A DNA stretch of 64,000 bases, from assembly GCF_000766945.1 (NCBI RefSeq), contig NZ_KN266209.1:82471-146470 (forward strand), read 5' to 3'. Origin of the DNA: Cellvibrio mixtus subsp. mixtus J3-8. GTDB taxonomy: Bacteria > Pseudomonadota > Gammaproteobacteria > Pseudomonadales > Cellvibrionaceae. Positions within the stretch are counted from its first letter, which is position 1, and each line of letters begins with the position of its first letter. This document shows, piece after piece, positions 16,673 through 25,326 of the stretch. The position numbers were made by a program, and so were the translations under genes. The notes under the pieces were generated by a model. That model was not told the origin of the DNA. It searched no databases and was given only the letters and a program-made list of their open reading frames with translations.

Positions 16673-19306
16673 TTACTGATTTTTTAACCTTGTTTTCGCT
16701 TCTTGTAAGTGCTGCTTTATTTCAACATTATTTTGATCTGCTGCAACTGCACGCTCAAGCAATTCAACACCTTCCGCCACTTTTCCATGTTCAACCAATA
16801 TCCATCCGTAGGTGTCCAATATTGCCGGTACAGTTGGCGCTAGCTCATAGGCTTTTTTGGCAGTTTCCAATGCACGCGGATCTTTAGCCAAATGATAATT
16901 CCACGCCAGATTATTCAGTACTGCAGGCGAAGATGGATCTTTTTGCACAATTTCTTCGTAATATTTGGTGGCAGTAGGAATGTCATTGCTGGCCTGGGCA
17001 TTCATCGCCAACACCAAACCTGCTTTGCGGCTTTGTGGTAACTTTTCTTTCCACTCTGCAGCAAAAGTGCGGCTGGCATCATTTTTAGTCTGCGTGTAAT
17101 AAGTGAATATTGTCTCTGCAACCAGCTCATTAGGTTGCAGCGCCCAGGATTTCAGATATTCCTTTAACGCCTCTTCCGGTTTTCCCTCTGCCATACGGAT
17201 TTTACCTTGTAAAAAAGTTTTCCCTGGCAAGGTTTCTTGTGTCTGTGTAAATTGATCCAGCAACTTCTGGGCTTCCGGAATATTTTTACTAACCAACTCG
17301 GTCTCTATTAAACCAGCAAGGTAATCCAGGTTATCCGGGATTAATGCTATCGCTTTTGCTGAATAGCTTTGTGCTTCAACCAGCTTATTAGCCGCACGTA
17401 ATTCAGCGCTGTAGGCGTGATACAGATTTGCGGTCATCTTTTTTACATTGTCTGAGTTGCGGCTTTTTTCCAATGCTTTTTCAATGTAAGGAATAGCAGC
17501 AGCGCTTTGTTTACTCACAAATAACAATTGCGCCAATACTGCGGAGGGCTGCCAATCTTCCGATTTACTGGCCAGGGTTTGCAAAAACTCCTGCGCTTCT
17601 TTCAGGCGATCCTGCTGCGCCATAAGTGCGAGCCAGGGCCTGTAGGCATTAACATTTTTTGGCTCGGCCTCAAGCAAGGATTGCCAGGCATTCACTGCTT
17701 TTAAGGGTTGGTTTTGCTCACTGTATAATTGCGCAAGCCCAGCATAAGAGAGGGATTTCTCGGTGTTATCTTTAATTGATAATGCTTTTTCAAATTGCTT
17801 TTCCGCTACCGCATATTCTTTCTTGGTTAACGAATACCAACCACTAAGGAAAGAGGCGCGAGGGCTATCCGGATATTTTTGCTGCAAATCATTAATAACT
17901 GCCCGGGCGCGATCATCATCACCTTGTTGCAATAACATTTTCAGATAAGCTTCTTCAACCAATAAATCCAATGGTTTGGCTTCATAAGCTTTTTGCAATT
18001 GCGCCAACGCTTGTTCAGGCTGCTGCAATTCGGTGTAACGTTTTGCAAGTGCAATGCGCAAACGCTGTTGCTGCGGATCCAATGCAAGGCTTTTCTCCAG
18101 CGCGATTCCGCCTTCGGAACTGGTAGGTTCACGATCCAAAAGAGCAAGGCCATAGGTCGCCAGTATTGCAGCGTTATTAGGTTGGCTTTGTGCAGCGTCT
18201 TTTAATAATTTAACCGCGTCATCTACTTGGTTGGAACGGAATTTCGCTAAAGCCGCTGCTTGAATTACAGTTGGCGTAGCAGTTTCCGGATCAATAAATT
18301 GATCGAATAAATCAATCGCACTCTTATCAGAGCCTTGTTGGAATTCAATCATGCCCAATAAGGTTGCTGTATTTTTATCGTCAGGGTATTGCTCGCGCAA
18401 TTCCTTTAATAATTTCTCAGCATCGCCCAATTTGCCTTGCTGGTAGTATTCCATTGCATCAGTAAATTTTTGTTGGGCAGCATTGCGTTCGGGGTTAGCC
18501 TCTGCAAGCAATTTTTGATAGACATAAGCTTCGCTGGTGCGGCCCTGCTGGATGAGGACATCCGTCAGTAACGACAACACTTTGGCCCGGTCTATGGTGA
18601 TTACATCAGTAGCGGGCAACAATCCCAATGCTTTGGTGTAGTGTTGCTCAGCATCTTGTAATTGGTTTTTGTAAGCGGATAAATTACCCAGCAAAATTAG
18701 TGCTTTTAAATGGTTAGGATCTTTTTGGAGGGTTGCCTGCAGTGAGGTAATCGCTTCATCAGTTTGACCCTGCGCGAGCTGGAAACTTGCTTCGAGATAA
18801 CCTATGTCAGCAACGCTGCCATTTGCGGCGCGGAATTTTTCCAACGCAACCTGATATGCATCTTTATCGCCTAATGCAATATTGGCTTGGGCAGCAATGA
18901 ATTGTTGCTGTTGTACCAACACTGGAGAAGCTTCGGGAGCTGGATGCGTTTCAAGAATATTAAGTGCGGTGCGGTATTTTTTTACCGCAAAATGCGCCTC
19001 AGCCAATTCCGAGGCCGCAGCAGGAATTTGTTCAACGCGCGACTCCAATAAATTGATAGTAGAAGCGTAAGCACCTGTCTGATTATAAATTTTTGCTAAT
19101 GCAATATACGCTTCCGGTGAATCGGGCACCAATTGGATTGCACTTTTAGCCTCCAACATGGCCGCTCGCAATTGACCTTGCTGCTGGTAAACAGCGGCAG
19201 AATTTTGATGGCGCAATGCGGTTTCTGCATTTTCTTGTTTGTTTTGACCACATCCCGCTAGCAACAGCCCCAGGCCTAGCGCAGTTATTTGTGTAATTTT
19301 TTTCAT
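16673..19306 (-). CDS. prsT: PrsT-type TPR-repeat lipoprotein of the XrtA/PEP-CTERM system
   Basis: An 877-residue lipoprotein. The signal MKKITQITALGLGLLLAGC ends in a lipobox (LLAGC) with Gly-Gln after the Cys, so outer-membrane retention is plausible. The rest is almost wholly tetratricopeptide repeats: about twenty 34-residue units with the W-LG-Y-A-P-like pattern, for example NAETALRHQNSAAVY near the start and a final block with LDTYGWILVEHGKVAEGV. The size, lipobox and position match the PrsT family linked to exosortase loci, thought to help EPS secretion or assembly. The frame could open at a TTG at 19330 or an ATG at 19318, but the start at 19306 gives a canonical signal peptide. Confidence 0.9.
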   Translation of the reverse strand: MKKITQITALGLGLLLAGCGQNKQENAETALRHQNSAAVYQQQGQLRAAMLEAKSAIQLVPDSPEAYIALAKIYNQTGAYASTINLLESRVEQIPAAASELAEAHFAVKKYRTALNILETHPAPEASPVLVQQQQFIAAQANIALGDKDAYQVALEKFRAANGSVADIGYLEASFQLAQGQTDEAITSLQATLQKDPNHLKALILLGNLSAYKNQLQDAEQHYTKALGLLPATDVITIDRAKVLSLLTDVLIQQGRTSEAYVYQKLLAEANPERNAAQQKFTDAMEYYQQGKLGDAEKLLKELREQYPDDKNTATLLGMIEFQQGSDKSAIDLFDQFIDPETATPTVIQAAALAKFRSNQVDDAVKLLKDAAQSQPNNAAILATYGLALLDREPTSSEGGIALEKSLALDPQQQRLRIALAKRYTELQQPEQALAQLQKAYEAKPLDLLVEEAYLKMLLQQGDDDRARAVINDLQQKYPDSPRASFLSGWYSLTKKEYAVAEKQFEKALSIKDNTEKSLSYAGLAQLYSEQNQPLKAVNAWQSLLEAEPKNVNAYRPWLALMAQQDRLKEAQEFLQTLASKSEDWQPSAVLAQLLFVSKQSAAAIPYIEKALEKSRNSDNVKKMTANLYHAYSAELRAANKLVEAQSYSAKAIALIPDNLDYLAGLIETELVSKNIPEAQKLLDQFTQTQETLPGKTFLQGKIRMAEGKPEEALKEYLKSWALQPNELVAETIFTYYTQTKNDASRTFAAEWKEKLPQSRKAGLVLAMNAQASNDIPTATKYYEEIVQKDPSSPAVLNNLAWNYHLAKDPRALETAKKAYELAPTVPAILDTYGWILVEHGKVAEGVELLERAVAADQNNVEIKQHLQEAKTRLKNQ

Positions 19307-19336
19307 GGAATTTACCATTCCTGTTATCAATAAGGG

Positions 19337-20629
19337 TTAGAACCTGTGGCTAAGCGTTATTCCTGACCTTAGCTCGGTATAATCTTGTAACTCGCTATCC
19401 GATTCGCGTTCAAACTCAGATGCGAATAAACGTACGCTGGTACCGCCGGAAAAGTTGTAACTGTAATAAACACCGATTTGGGTTGTATCAAAGTCTTCGA
19501 TGGGGCTCTTGCCTTCAAATTCCTGTTGGCGCAATTGAATGCGCGCACCAATATTTGCCGAACGCGATAAGTTGTACCCTACACCCAATGCAACCCCATT
19601 GCTTTGCTCTTGCCGCTCCTGCGTAAGGTATTCGCGCTCTTCAGCAACACCACTCAGGTTCAATGTGCAACGATCACAGAGTGCTGTGGTTCTCCAGGAT
19701 AACTGGGCACGTTTCAGAACTATGCGATCCGGTTTATTTGAACCCGAATCACCGAAACCTGAATCTTCGCCAAAAGCATTATCACCCAGGCCCATCGATG
19801 AATCGCTGCTTTGCTCTGTAACCGACAAATCCCACTGGTTGTACCCCGTTGCATAACTGGCAGTAACCAAATAGTAAGGATTAGTGTCTGCTTCATCGCC
19901 TTTATCAAACTGGGATTGCATTTTGCTCTGCCCAAGTTCCAGTTTGTATTGCAGTTTGCGCAATTGCGCCGCGTAACTTACCGCATAGGATTGCATGCGA
20001 TAATCAAGTTCCGGAAGAAATTCAAAATCTACATCGGTATGACTGATAAAAATACCAAGGAGGTCGACACTGGAAAATGAATGTTGCAAACCGGTTGTTG
20101 CGCCTTCTCGCTGTGAATTACTCAGCGTCTGGTAACGATAATCCACATCGGTAGCATTACCCTGGATAAAAAAAGTATCTGTTGGGGTAATTCGCGTATG
20201 AAATGACGGCTGGATAGTGAGGATCTGTTTTTCATCCTGATTTTCTTCAAGATCAATTGCATCAGCAGAAACCAGTTGTTTTTGACGCACATGCAAAACA
20301 CGCAGATCAACCAGGTGATGATCCTTACCTATTTTAAAACTGGTGCGACCGGTTAACGAATCGCGATCTCTCTGGCTCTCCTTGTCATAATATTTTTTTG
20401 CTGCAGCGTAATTGGTATCCAGCTCTATCAGATCATTTTCATAGAGTGCAAAAACACCTGCCTGCAATGTATCCTGGCGTTCACTGATTTCATTTTCAGG
20501 AGCACGTAAGGCATTATCAGATTGCTCTGTGGTTGCAGATAATATTGCACCGTACGTTTGTTGTTTTTCCTCAACAGCAGACGCGTTAGCACATGCAATC
20601 ACCAATGCAAGGAGGGAAACTCTTTTCAT
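19337..20629 (-). CDS. Outer-membrane beta-barrel protein of PEP-CTERM/XrtA EPS loci
   Basis: A 430-residue exported protein with signal peptide MKRVSLLALVIACANASA and a body of alternating-polarity strands ending in aromatic phenylalanine (SGITLSHRF), the hallmark of an outer-membrane beta-barrel. The segment ATTEQSDNALRAPENEISER near the N-terminus is typical of the PEP-CTERM-system-associated barrel family (TIGR03016-like), as are DLIELDTNYAAAKKYY and the even spacing of strands. It may be the EPS outer-membrane secretion pore working with PrsT, in the way AlgE or PgaA work with TPR proteins; that is inference. The ATG at 20629 has AGGAG nine bases upstream; the ATG three codons earlier sits too close to the same site. 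Confidence 0.83.
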   Translation of the reverse strand: MKRVSLLALVIACANASAVEEKQQTYGAILSATTEQSDNALRAPENEISERQDTLQAGVFALYENDLIELDTNYAAAKKYYDKESQRDRDSLTGRTSFKIGKDHHLVDLRVLHVRQKQLVSADAIDLEENQDEKQILTIQPSFHTRITPTDTFFIQGNATDVDYRYQTLSNSQREGATTGLQHSFSSVDLLGIFISHTDVDFEFLPELDYRMQSYAVSYAAQLRKLQYKLELGQSKMQSQFDKGDEADTNPYYLVTASYATGYNQWDLSVTEQSSDSSMGLGDNAFGEDSGFGDSGSNKPDRIVLKRAQLSWRTTALCDRCTLNLSGVAEEREYLTQERQEQSNGVALGVGYNLSRSANIGARIQLRQQEFEGKSPIEDFDTTQIGVYYSYNFSGGTSVRLFASEFERESDSELQDYTELRSGITLSHRF

Positions 20630-20659
20630 GTAGCGCATCTCCTTTTATCAGTGTACAAC

Positions 20660-21445
20660 CTAGTTATTAAAGACCAACCCGGCAAAACGTTCTTTACCAA
20701 CAGCATCGACCGCCGCAAGCACTTCGTCAGTAACGGCAGTTCCGTAAGGCACCACTAGCAGCGCGTGATCACAATAACGTGAAAGAATCCGCGCCTCTGT
20801 TGAAACCTGCACTGAAGGTGCATCAAGTACGATAAAACGATCCGGATAGCGGGATTTAATTTCAGCTACAAATACTTCCATCCGTTTGGAGTTAAAAAAC
20901 TCTGCTGCAGATTCACTGGAACCACCGGAGGGAATAACACGCAAACGCTCGATGCCACTTGGATAAATAATGCTTTTCAACGGCACGGTGTAATCAGTCA
21001 AATATTGCGTAAGGCCGTTTTCCACATCCTGGGTGATATAGCGTTCAGCTGCAGATGCATAGGGATTACAATCAACGTAGAGCGCCGTTTTGTGTTGGTC
21101 CAACGCAAATGTTGCGGCAAGGTTAAAAGAGAAAAAACTGGAACCGCCACTGGCAGATACCGAACTGACCAGTACCACCATGTTATCGGTTTTATTTTTC
21201 TCCAACAGGCGGATGCGCACTTCACGAAAGGCGTTCAACAATTCCCGCTGGCGCATTCCGGTAAAAACGATTTTCTTTTCGTAGAGCTCATCCTGCCCCC
21301 ACAATACGGGCAACTCCATATTTTTAATTTGTTCGCGCTTGCGATGCTCAAGCACGGCGGTCTTTACCAATTGTTCACTCGTCTCCACCAGTGAATCGAC
21401 ACCTGCCATGAGTTGCTTGAGGCTATATTCTTTTGTCTTTTCCAT
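20660..21445 (-). CDS. XrtA-associated tyrosine autokinase homologue with degenerate Walker A
   Basis: A 261-residue protein of the BY-kinase/ParA-like family found beside Wzz proteins in XrtA loci. Walker A' (ALYVDCNPY, Asp125) and Walker B (RFIVLDAPS) are recognisable, and an alpha2-like helix with RQRELLNAFREVRIRLL fits the oligomerisation region. The P-loop, however, reads SSVSASGGSSFFSFNLA (about 94-110): where the family has Gly-Lys-Ser/Thr, this protein has Gly101-Ser102-Ser103, so the catalytic lysine is missing. There is also no C-terminal tyrosine cluster. It may be a regulatory pseudokinase for chain-length control. The ATG at 21445 with AGGT seven bases upstream is chosen over a TTG that overlaps the preceding gene. 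Confidence 0.82.
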   Translation of the reverse strand: MEKTKEYSLKQLMAGVDSLVETSEQLVKTAVLEHRKREQIKNMELPVLWGQDELYEKKIVFTGMRQRELLNAFREVRIRLLEKNKTDNMVVLVSSVSASGGSSFFSFNLAATFALDQHKTALYVDCNPYASAAERYITQDVENGLTQYLTDYTVPLKSIIYPSGIERLRVIPSGGSSESAAEFFNSKRMEVFVAEIKSRYPDRFIVLDAPSVQVSTEARILSRYCDHALLVVPYGTAVTDEVLAAVDAVGKERFAGLVFNN

Positions 21446-21459
21446 TTTCGTTACCTGAA

Positions 21460-22977
21460 TTAGCCCCTGGTAATTTGCCAATAAATGCTAATTGCCGCAT
21501 ACAACCCCATGGCCAGCAATGAAACAAAAAATACCGCCAGCATATCTTTCTTAAGCAATCTATCGCCTAACGGGGAATGGTAATGCGGGATTACACCAAT
21601 TAATTCGATATCATTCGGCAATTGTTTTTGCAGTGCTCTGGCTGAACGTAAATGCGGATCAAACAATACAAAAGCAATCAACAATGCGATTGGTACTATC
21701 AACCCCAAAAACGGGCCGACAAAAGCAAAATGGATAAAATAAAAACCGGAGGGTTTGAGCGGGAAAGTTGCTGGTTCCTGTATGCGATAACTAACACCCT
21801 GACCTTCAATATCCAGGGTCATGGATAAGCGGGCCGATTCTTTTTTCTGCAACATTTCTTCATAGGTTTTGCGAATCACATCGTAATCGCGCGTCAATTC
21901 GGAAAACTGCGCCTGATTAGCGGCAACACGTTGTTGACGCTCATATTCTTGCTCTTGCAATGCTGTTAACGATTGCATGCGGCGCTTTTGCGAACGCAAA
22001 TCCACATCGGCAGCAGCTAATTGTTTGCGCAACTCTTCGTAAAGCGGATTCTCCGTTTTCTGGGTATCCGCATATACATCACCAGCGGATTGCAACTTTT
22101 GCATAGTCGCATCCAAATCCGCAATTTGCGCGCGGATGGAAATAATATCGGGATAACCTTCTTCGTAACTCAGCAATAGTTGCTCAAGTTGTGATGTGAG
22201 GGCTTGTTTGCGCTGCTTAACTTCGTCAATGCGACCTTTAGTTTGCAAATACTGCCCTTCAGATCCCAACTGTTGCTGGATGGTGTTGTAACGCGCCTGG
22301 GATTCTTCAATGGTAATTTTCAGTGCTTCAATTTCCTGACGCAATTGAGCGATACGTCCACTCACTGTCTGTTCAGTGCCATCCGTATTTTGCGAATTGA
22401 AATCTTTCAACTTCAGTTCCGCTTGCTCCAATTGTTTTTTATAGGATTGCACCTGAGCGTCAATAAAGTTGTAAGCCCCCAAACTTTCAGCACGTTTTTT
22501 CCGGGCAGTGTCTTCAATGAAGACATTCACAATTGCATTCAATATTTCAAATGAGGAATCCGGATTATTAGCGACATAACTGATGCGAAAGTACGCTTTA
22601 TTGCCTTCACCCTTTACATTCAAACCACTGCGAATCCGCTTGATGGCCAACTCTTCATCATTTTGCGTTGGGTTCTTCGGCAAAAAACCAACTTCTTTTG
22701 CGGCTGCCAGCATAATCGCACGGGTCCAGATAATTTCCCGCGCTTGCTCAGAGCGATCAATTTTGGTCACTTCGGCAGAGCCTTTTAATAAGGGCTCGAT
22801 AATATTGGTTTGATCAGCAAACAGCACTGCGCTGGTGGTATAGGTTTTTGGCCAGGTAATGCCGACCACTAACACCAGAAAACTGATTGCAATAAATATC
22901 ACTACACACACATAGCGAAATCGAACCAACTCGGCACGAAGCGAGTTCAACAAGTCTTTCAGGTAGGCTTTGTCCAT
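21460..22977 (-). CDS. Wzz-type polysaccharide chain-length determinant, XrtA system
   Basis: A 505-residue inner-membrane polysaccharide co-polymerase. An N-terminal span (VCVVIFIAISFLVLVVGITW) and a C-terminal span near 417-440 flank a large periplasmic region with long coiled coils (about 160-400). The proline-rich motif before the second span is IQEPATFPLKPSGF, typical of Wzz/GumC proteins, and LTRDYDVIRKTYEEML matches the GNVR domain. A further span lies near the C-terminus (LAVFFVSLLAMGLYAAISIYW). Size and domain content match the exosortase-locus Wzz subfamily. It should set polymer length together with the kinase homologue directly downstream, whose start overlaps the end region of this gene. 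Confidence 0.9.
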   Translation of the reverse strand: MDKAYLKDLLNSLRAELVRFRYVCVVIFIAISFLVLVVGITWPKTYTTSAVLFADQTNIIEPLLKGSAEVTKIDRSEQAREIIWTRAIMLAAAKEVGFLPKNPTQNDEELAIKRIRSGLNVKGEGNKAYFRISYVANNPDSSFEILNAIVNVFIEDTARKKRAESLGAYNFIDAQVQSYKKQLEQAELKLKDFNSQNTDGTEQTVSGRIAQLRQEIEALKITIEESQARYNTIQQQLGSEGQYLQTKGRIDEVKQRKQALTSQLEQLLLSYEEGYPDIISIRAQIADLDATMQKLQSAGDVYADTQKTENPLYEELRKQLAAADVDLRSQKRRMQSLTALQEQEYERQQRVAANQAQFSELTRDYDVIRKTYEEMLQKKESARLSMTLDIEGQGVSYRIQEPATFPLKPSGFYFIHFAFVGPFLGLIVPIALLIAFVLFDPHLRSARALQKQLPNDIELIGVIPHYHSPLGDRLLKKDMLAVFFVSLLAMGLYAAISIYWQITRG

Positions 22978-23045
22978 GTAAGATCTCTAGGTATTGAAAC
23001 ATTGCAGGGGCATTGAGCCCCCGACTTGTTGTTCATTGCATCAAT

Positions 23046-23663
23046 TTAAAACGCCCGTTCCGGCACGCTGACGATATCAGACGGCTGCAGGGGGTAATTA
23101 GTTTCAACCTGGCCATCACTCATCAAATCATCCAGGCGAATTTTATACACCTTGAGCTCCCCATTAACTTTGCGATACAGGCGAGCCTTGTTCGCCGAGG
23201 CAAATTCGTTAGGGCCACCGGCAATCAACACCAGGTCAAGAACAGTCATCCCCTCACGAAATGGAATAGATTGGGGGCTCTTTACTGCACCGGTGATACG
23301 CACACGGCGCTGGAAGTCGGAGCTGCTGGGATTGCTAACAATGACAGTAACCTGCGGGCTGCGTACGAAACTGCTGAGGTTCTTGGTGATATTTTGTGAA
23401 AGTTCTGTAGCGGTAAGGCTGGCAGCGACAACATCGCCGATCAGCGGCATGGAGATTTTTCCGTCTGGACGCACCGGAACAGCAACAGTCAATTCGGGAT
23501 TGCGCCATACATTAATTTGCAACGCATCGCCCACACCAATTCGATAGTCATCCATCACACCGGTATCAGACAGTGGTGGAGTGGTACTCAAAGGCTTGCT
23601 AGCACAACCACACAACACAATTGCAGCAACCACTAACTGCATTAACCACATGATTTTTTTCAC
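23046..23663 (-). CDS. Wza-like polysaccharide export lipoprotein, XrtA system
   Basis: A 205-residue export protein. A GTG at 23663 with AGGAG eight bases upstream gives MKKIMWLMQLVVAAIVLCGC, a lipoprotein signal with lipobox LCGC. The Poly_export domain is clear (DDYRIGVGDALQINVWRNPELTVAVPVRPDGKISMPLIGDV), followed by one SLBB-type domain (VRITGAVKSPQSIPFREGMTVLDLVLIAGG). It is much shorter than E. coli Wza (about 380 residues) and lacks the C-terminal amphipathic helix; short forms are standard in XrtA loci and probably need the separate barrel protein at 19337 to cross the outer membrane. Longer versions of the frame starting at 23741 run into the upstream gene and are unlikely. Confidence 0.9.
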   Translation of the reverse strand: MKKIMWLMQLVVAAIVLCGCASKPLSTTPPLSDTGVMDDYRIGVGDALQINVWRNPELTVAVPVRPDGKISMPLIGDVVAASLTATELSQNITKNLSSFVRSPQVTVIVSNPSSSDFQRRVRITGAVKSPQSIPFREGMTVLDLVLIAGGPNEFASANKARLYRKVNGELKVYKIRLDDLMSDGQVETNYPLQPSDIVSVPERAF

Positions 23664-23706
23664 AATCCTTCTCCTTTTGAAGGTGGAATCGAGCGGCAGA
23701 TCAACA

Positions 23707-25101
23707 TCAGTGCACCCCTTTGCCAAGCAAAACAATTTCAACCGTCTGGATCATAATCAGCATATCCATCAGGAAGCTATGGTTCTTAGTGTAATAGAGA
23801 TCGTATTGGAGTTTGTTTTTCGCATCTTCCACCGAGGCGCCATAGGGATACTTGAGCTGTGCCCACCCCATCAACCCAGGCTTCACCTTGTGACGAGTTT
23901 CATAGAATGGTAATTGCTTTGCAAGCTCGGAAACAAATTCAGGGCGCTCCGGACGCGGCCCTACAAAACTCATGCTGCCGGCAATAACGTTATACAATTG
24001 GGGCAACTCATCCAGGCGGGTGTTGCGGATAAACGCTCCAACGCGAGTTATCCGCGAATCATTTTTCTTGGCCCAGACCGCGCCATTTTTTTCCGCATCC
24101 TGGCGCATACTGCGAAATTTATAAATACGAAACGGTTTGCCGTTCAAGCCGGTGCGCGTCTGGTGATAAAGCACCGGGCCAGGACTGTCCAAACGCACCG
24201 CAATAGCAGTCAATAACATAAATGGCCAAAGCACAATAAAAAATAGAGAGGCCAACGCCAGATCAAACAAGCGTTTGGCAATTAACATGCGCTTGGAATA
24301 TTTGAAACCATCGGAAAATAACATCCAACTCGGATGCAATAGGTTGATATCGATACGCCCCAATTCGCGCTCGCAAAAACTCAATGCATCGGTGGAATCA
24401 ATACCCGCCAGCTTGCAATCAAGAAATTGCCCTAACGGAAATGCGTTGCCAGAACTGCGGCGGCGCTCATCCGGGGAAATCACAATCTCGGAGATCTGTT
24501 CGCGCTTAACAAAACCGAGCCAATCCTGGGGTTCCCCGATAATTAATTGCGGATCAACCTGGATTGACTCATTGTCGCTAGGAATACATCCGACAATAGT
24601 TACACCAAGAACTGCTATTTCAGGAGCCAGATCATCGAGCAACTTCCTGGCCTTGATGCCCGCACCATAGATAACAACACGCCGCTTCAGCTGCTTGGTA
24701 TCAACCACTTTCAAAAAGATAAAACGGGTCACCACGACCAACGCAGTTGCAATCAACACCCCCCAAAAAATCAATGTCTGGGGAATTAATGCTTCACCAA
24801 ATATGACGCCGATTAAAAACAGACTGAGGCTTCCCAATAAAAAGAAACTCACCAGAGTACGCAATACCATGCTGCCAAATCCTTCACGGACCAGCGCGAG
24901 ATACACGCCCATAGATAAGGTGCAACAGGAAAGAACTATTGAGAAGATAGCTATTTGTGTCCAACTGCGCGGCAAATCTTCAACGCCATTGGCAAAGTGA
25001 TGAGACCACCAGGCAGCCAACGCTAATAAGGCGGCCTCGGTGATACCCAGAAACAGGTAAGGTAGATGTATGTAATGCTTATTGAGCCTGATATAAGACA
25101 A
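23707..25101 (-). CDS. Initiating sugar-phosphate transferase of the XrtA EPS locus
   Basis: A 464-residue polyprenyl-phosphate hexose-1-phosphate transferase that starts EPS repeat-unit synthesis. Four N-terminal spans and a CoA-binding-like cytosolic domain (RRVVIYGAGIKARKLLDDL) precede a fifth hydrophobic helix and the C-terminal catalytic domain. Catalytic motifs: KRLFDLALASL, DSPGPVLYHQTRTGLNG, FKFRSM-type YKFRSMRQDAE, TRLDELPQLYNV and SFVGPRPERPEF, all hallmarks of the bacterial sugar transferase family. It belongs to the PEP-CTERM-associated EpsB type. The start is a TTG at 25101 with AAGGA seven bases upstream; no nearby in-frame ATG exists. It is the first gene of the locus, next to a divergent promoter region. 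Confidence 0.92.
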   Translation of the reverse strand: MSYIRLNKHYIHLPYLFLGITEAALLALAAWWSHHFANGVEDLPRSWTQIAIFSIVLSCCTLSMGVYLALVREGFGSMVLRTLVSFFLLGSLSLFLIGVIFGEALIPQTLIFWGVLIATALVVVTRFIFLKVVDTKQLKRRVVIYGAGIKARKLLDDLAPEIAVLGVTIVGCIPSDNESIQVDPQLIIGEPQDWLGFVKREQISEIVISPDERRRSSGNAFPLGQFLDCKLAGIDSTDALSFCERELGRIDINLLHPSWMLFSDGFKYSKRMLIAKRLFDLALASLFFIVLWPFMLLTAIAVRLDSPGPVLYHQTRTGLNGKPFRIYKFRSMRQDAEKNGAVWAKKNDSRITRVGAFIRNTRLDELPQLYNVIAGSMSFVGPRPERPEFVSELAKQLPFYETRHKVKPGLMGWAQLKYPYGASVEDAKNKLQYDLYYTKNHSFLMDMLIMIQTVEIVLLGKGVH

Positions 25102-25145
25102 ACCCGATTCCTTCAGTGAGCCATTGAGTGGTAAAGAGGGCGTGC

Positions 25146-25151
25146 ATTATA
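25146..25151 (-). promoter_or_regulatory. Candidate -10 element for the EPS operon
   Basis: On the minus strand the sequence TATAAT, a perfect sigma-70 -10 hexamer, lies about 45 bases upstream of the TTG start at 25101 in the divergent intergenic region 25102-25326. No good -35 hexamer stands at 16-18 bases, so an activator or an alternative sigma factor may be needed. On the plus strand, the start at 25327 has AAGGA at a suitable distance but only weak promoter-like hexamers (TTGTAG at 25243 with CATAAA downstream). Confidence 0.4.
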
Positions 25152-25326
25152 GCGAGTTTTATGACAAAAGCTCGACCATCCATGACGTAATTCCGCCAGA
25201 TCGGCAACTAAACCGGCGACTTAAAGACAAAATGTCGGCCGATTGTAGCGACTGATATCTAAATGCCATAAAAAATATGGTAATTTAGCGCACCTTTGGA
25301 TCCCCGTTTCGCTAAGGAAACCTCTC

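Noticed and set aside
23007..23022. Small GGGGC/GCCCC hairpin between the Wza-like and Wzz-like genes was considered as a terminator.
   Set aside because: The stem is five base pairs and no U run follows on the transcribed strand.
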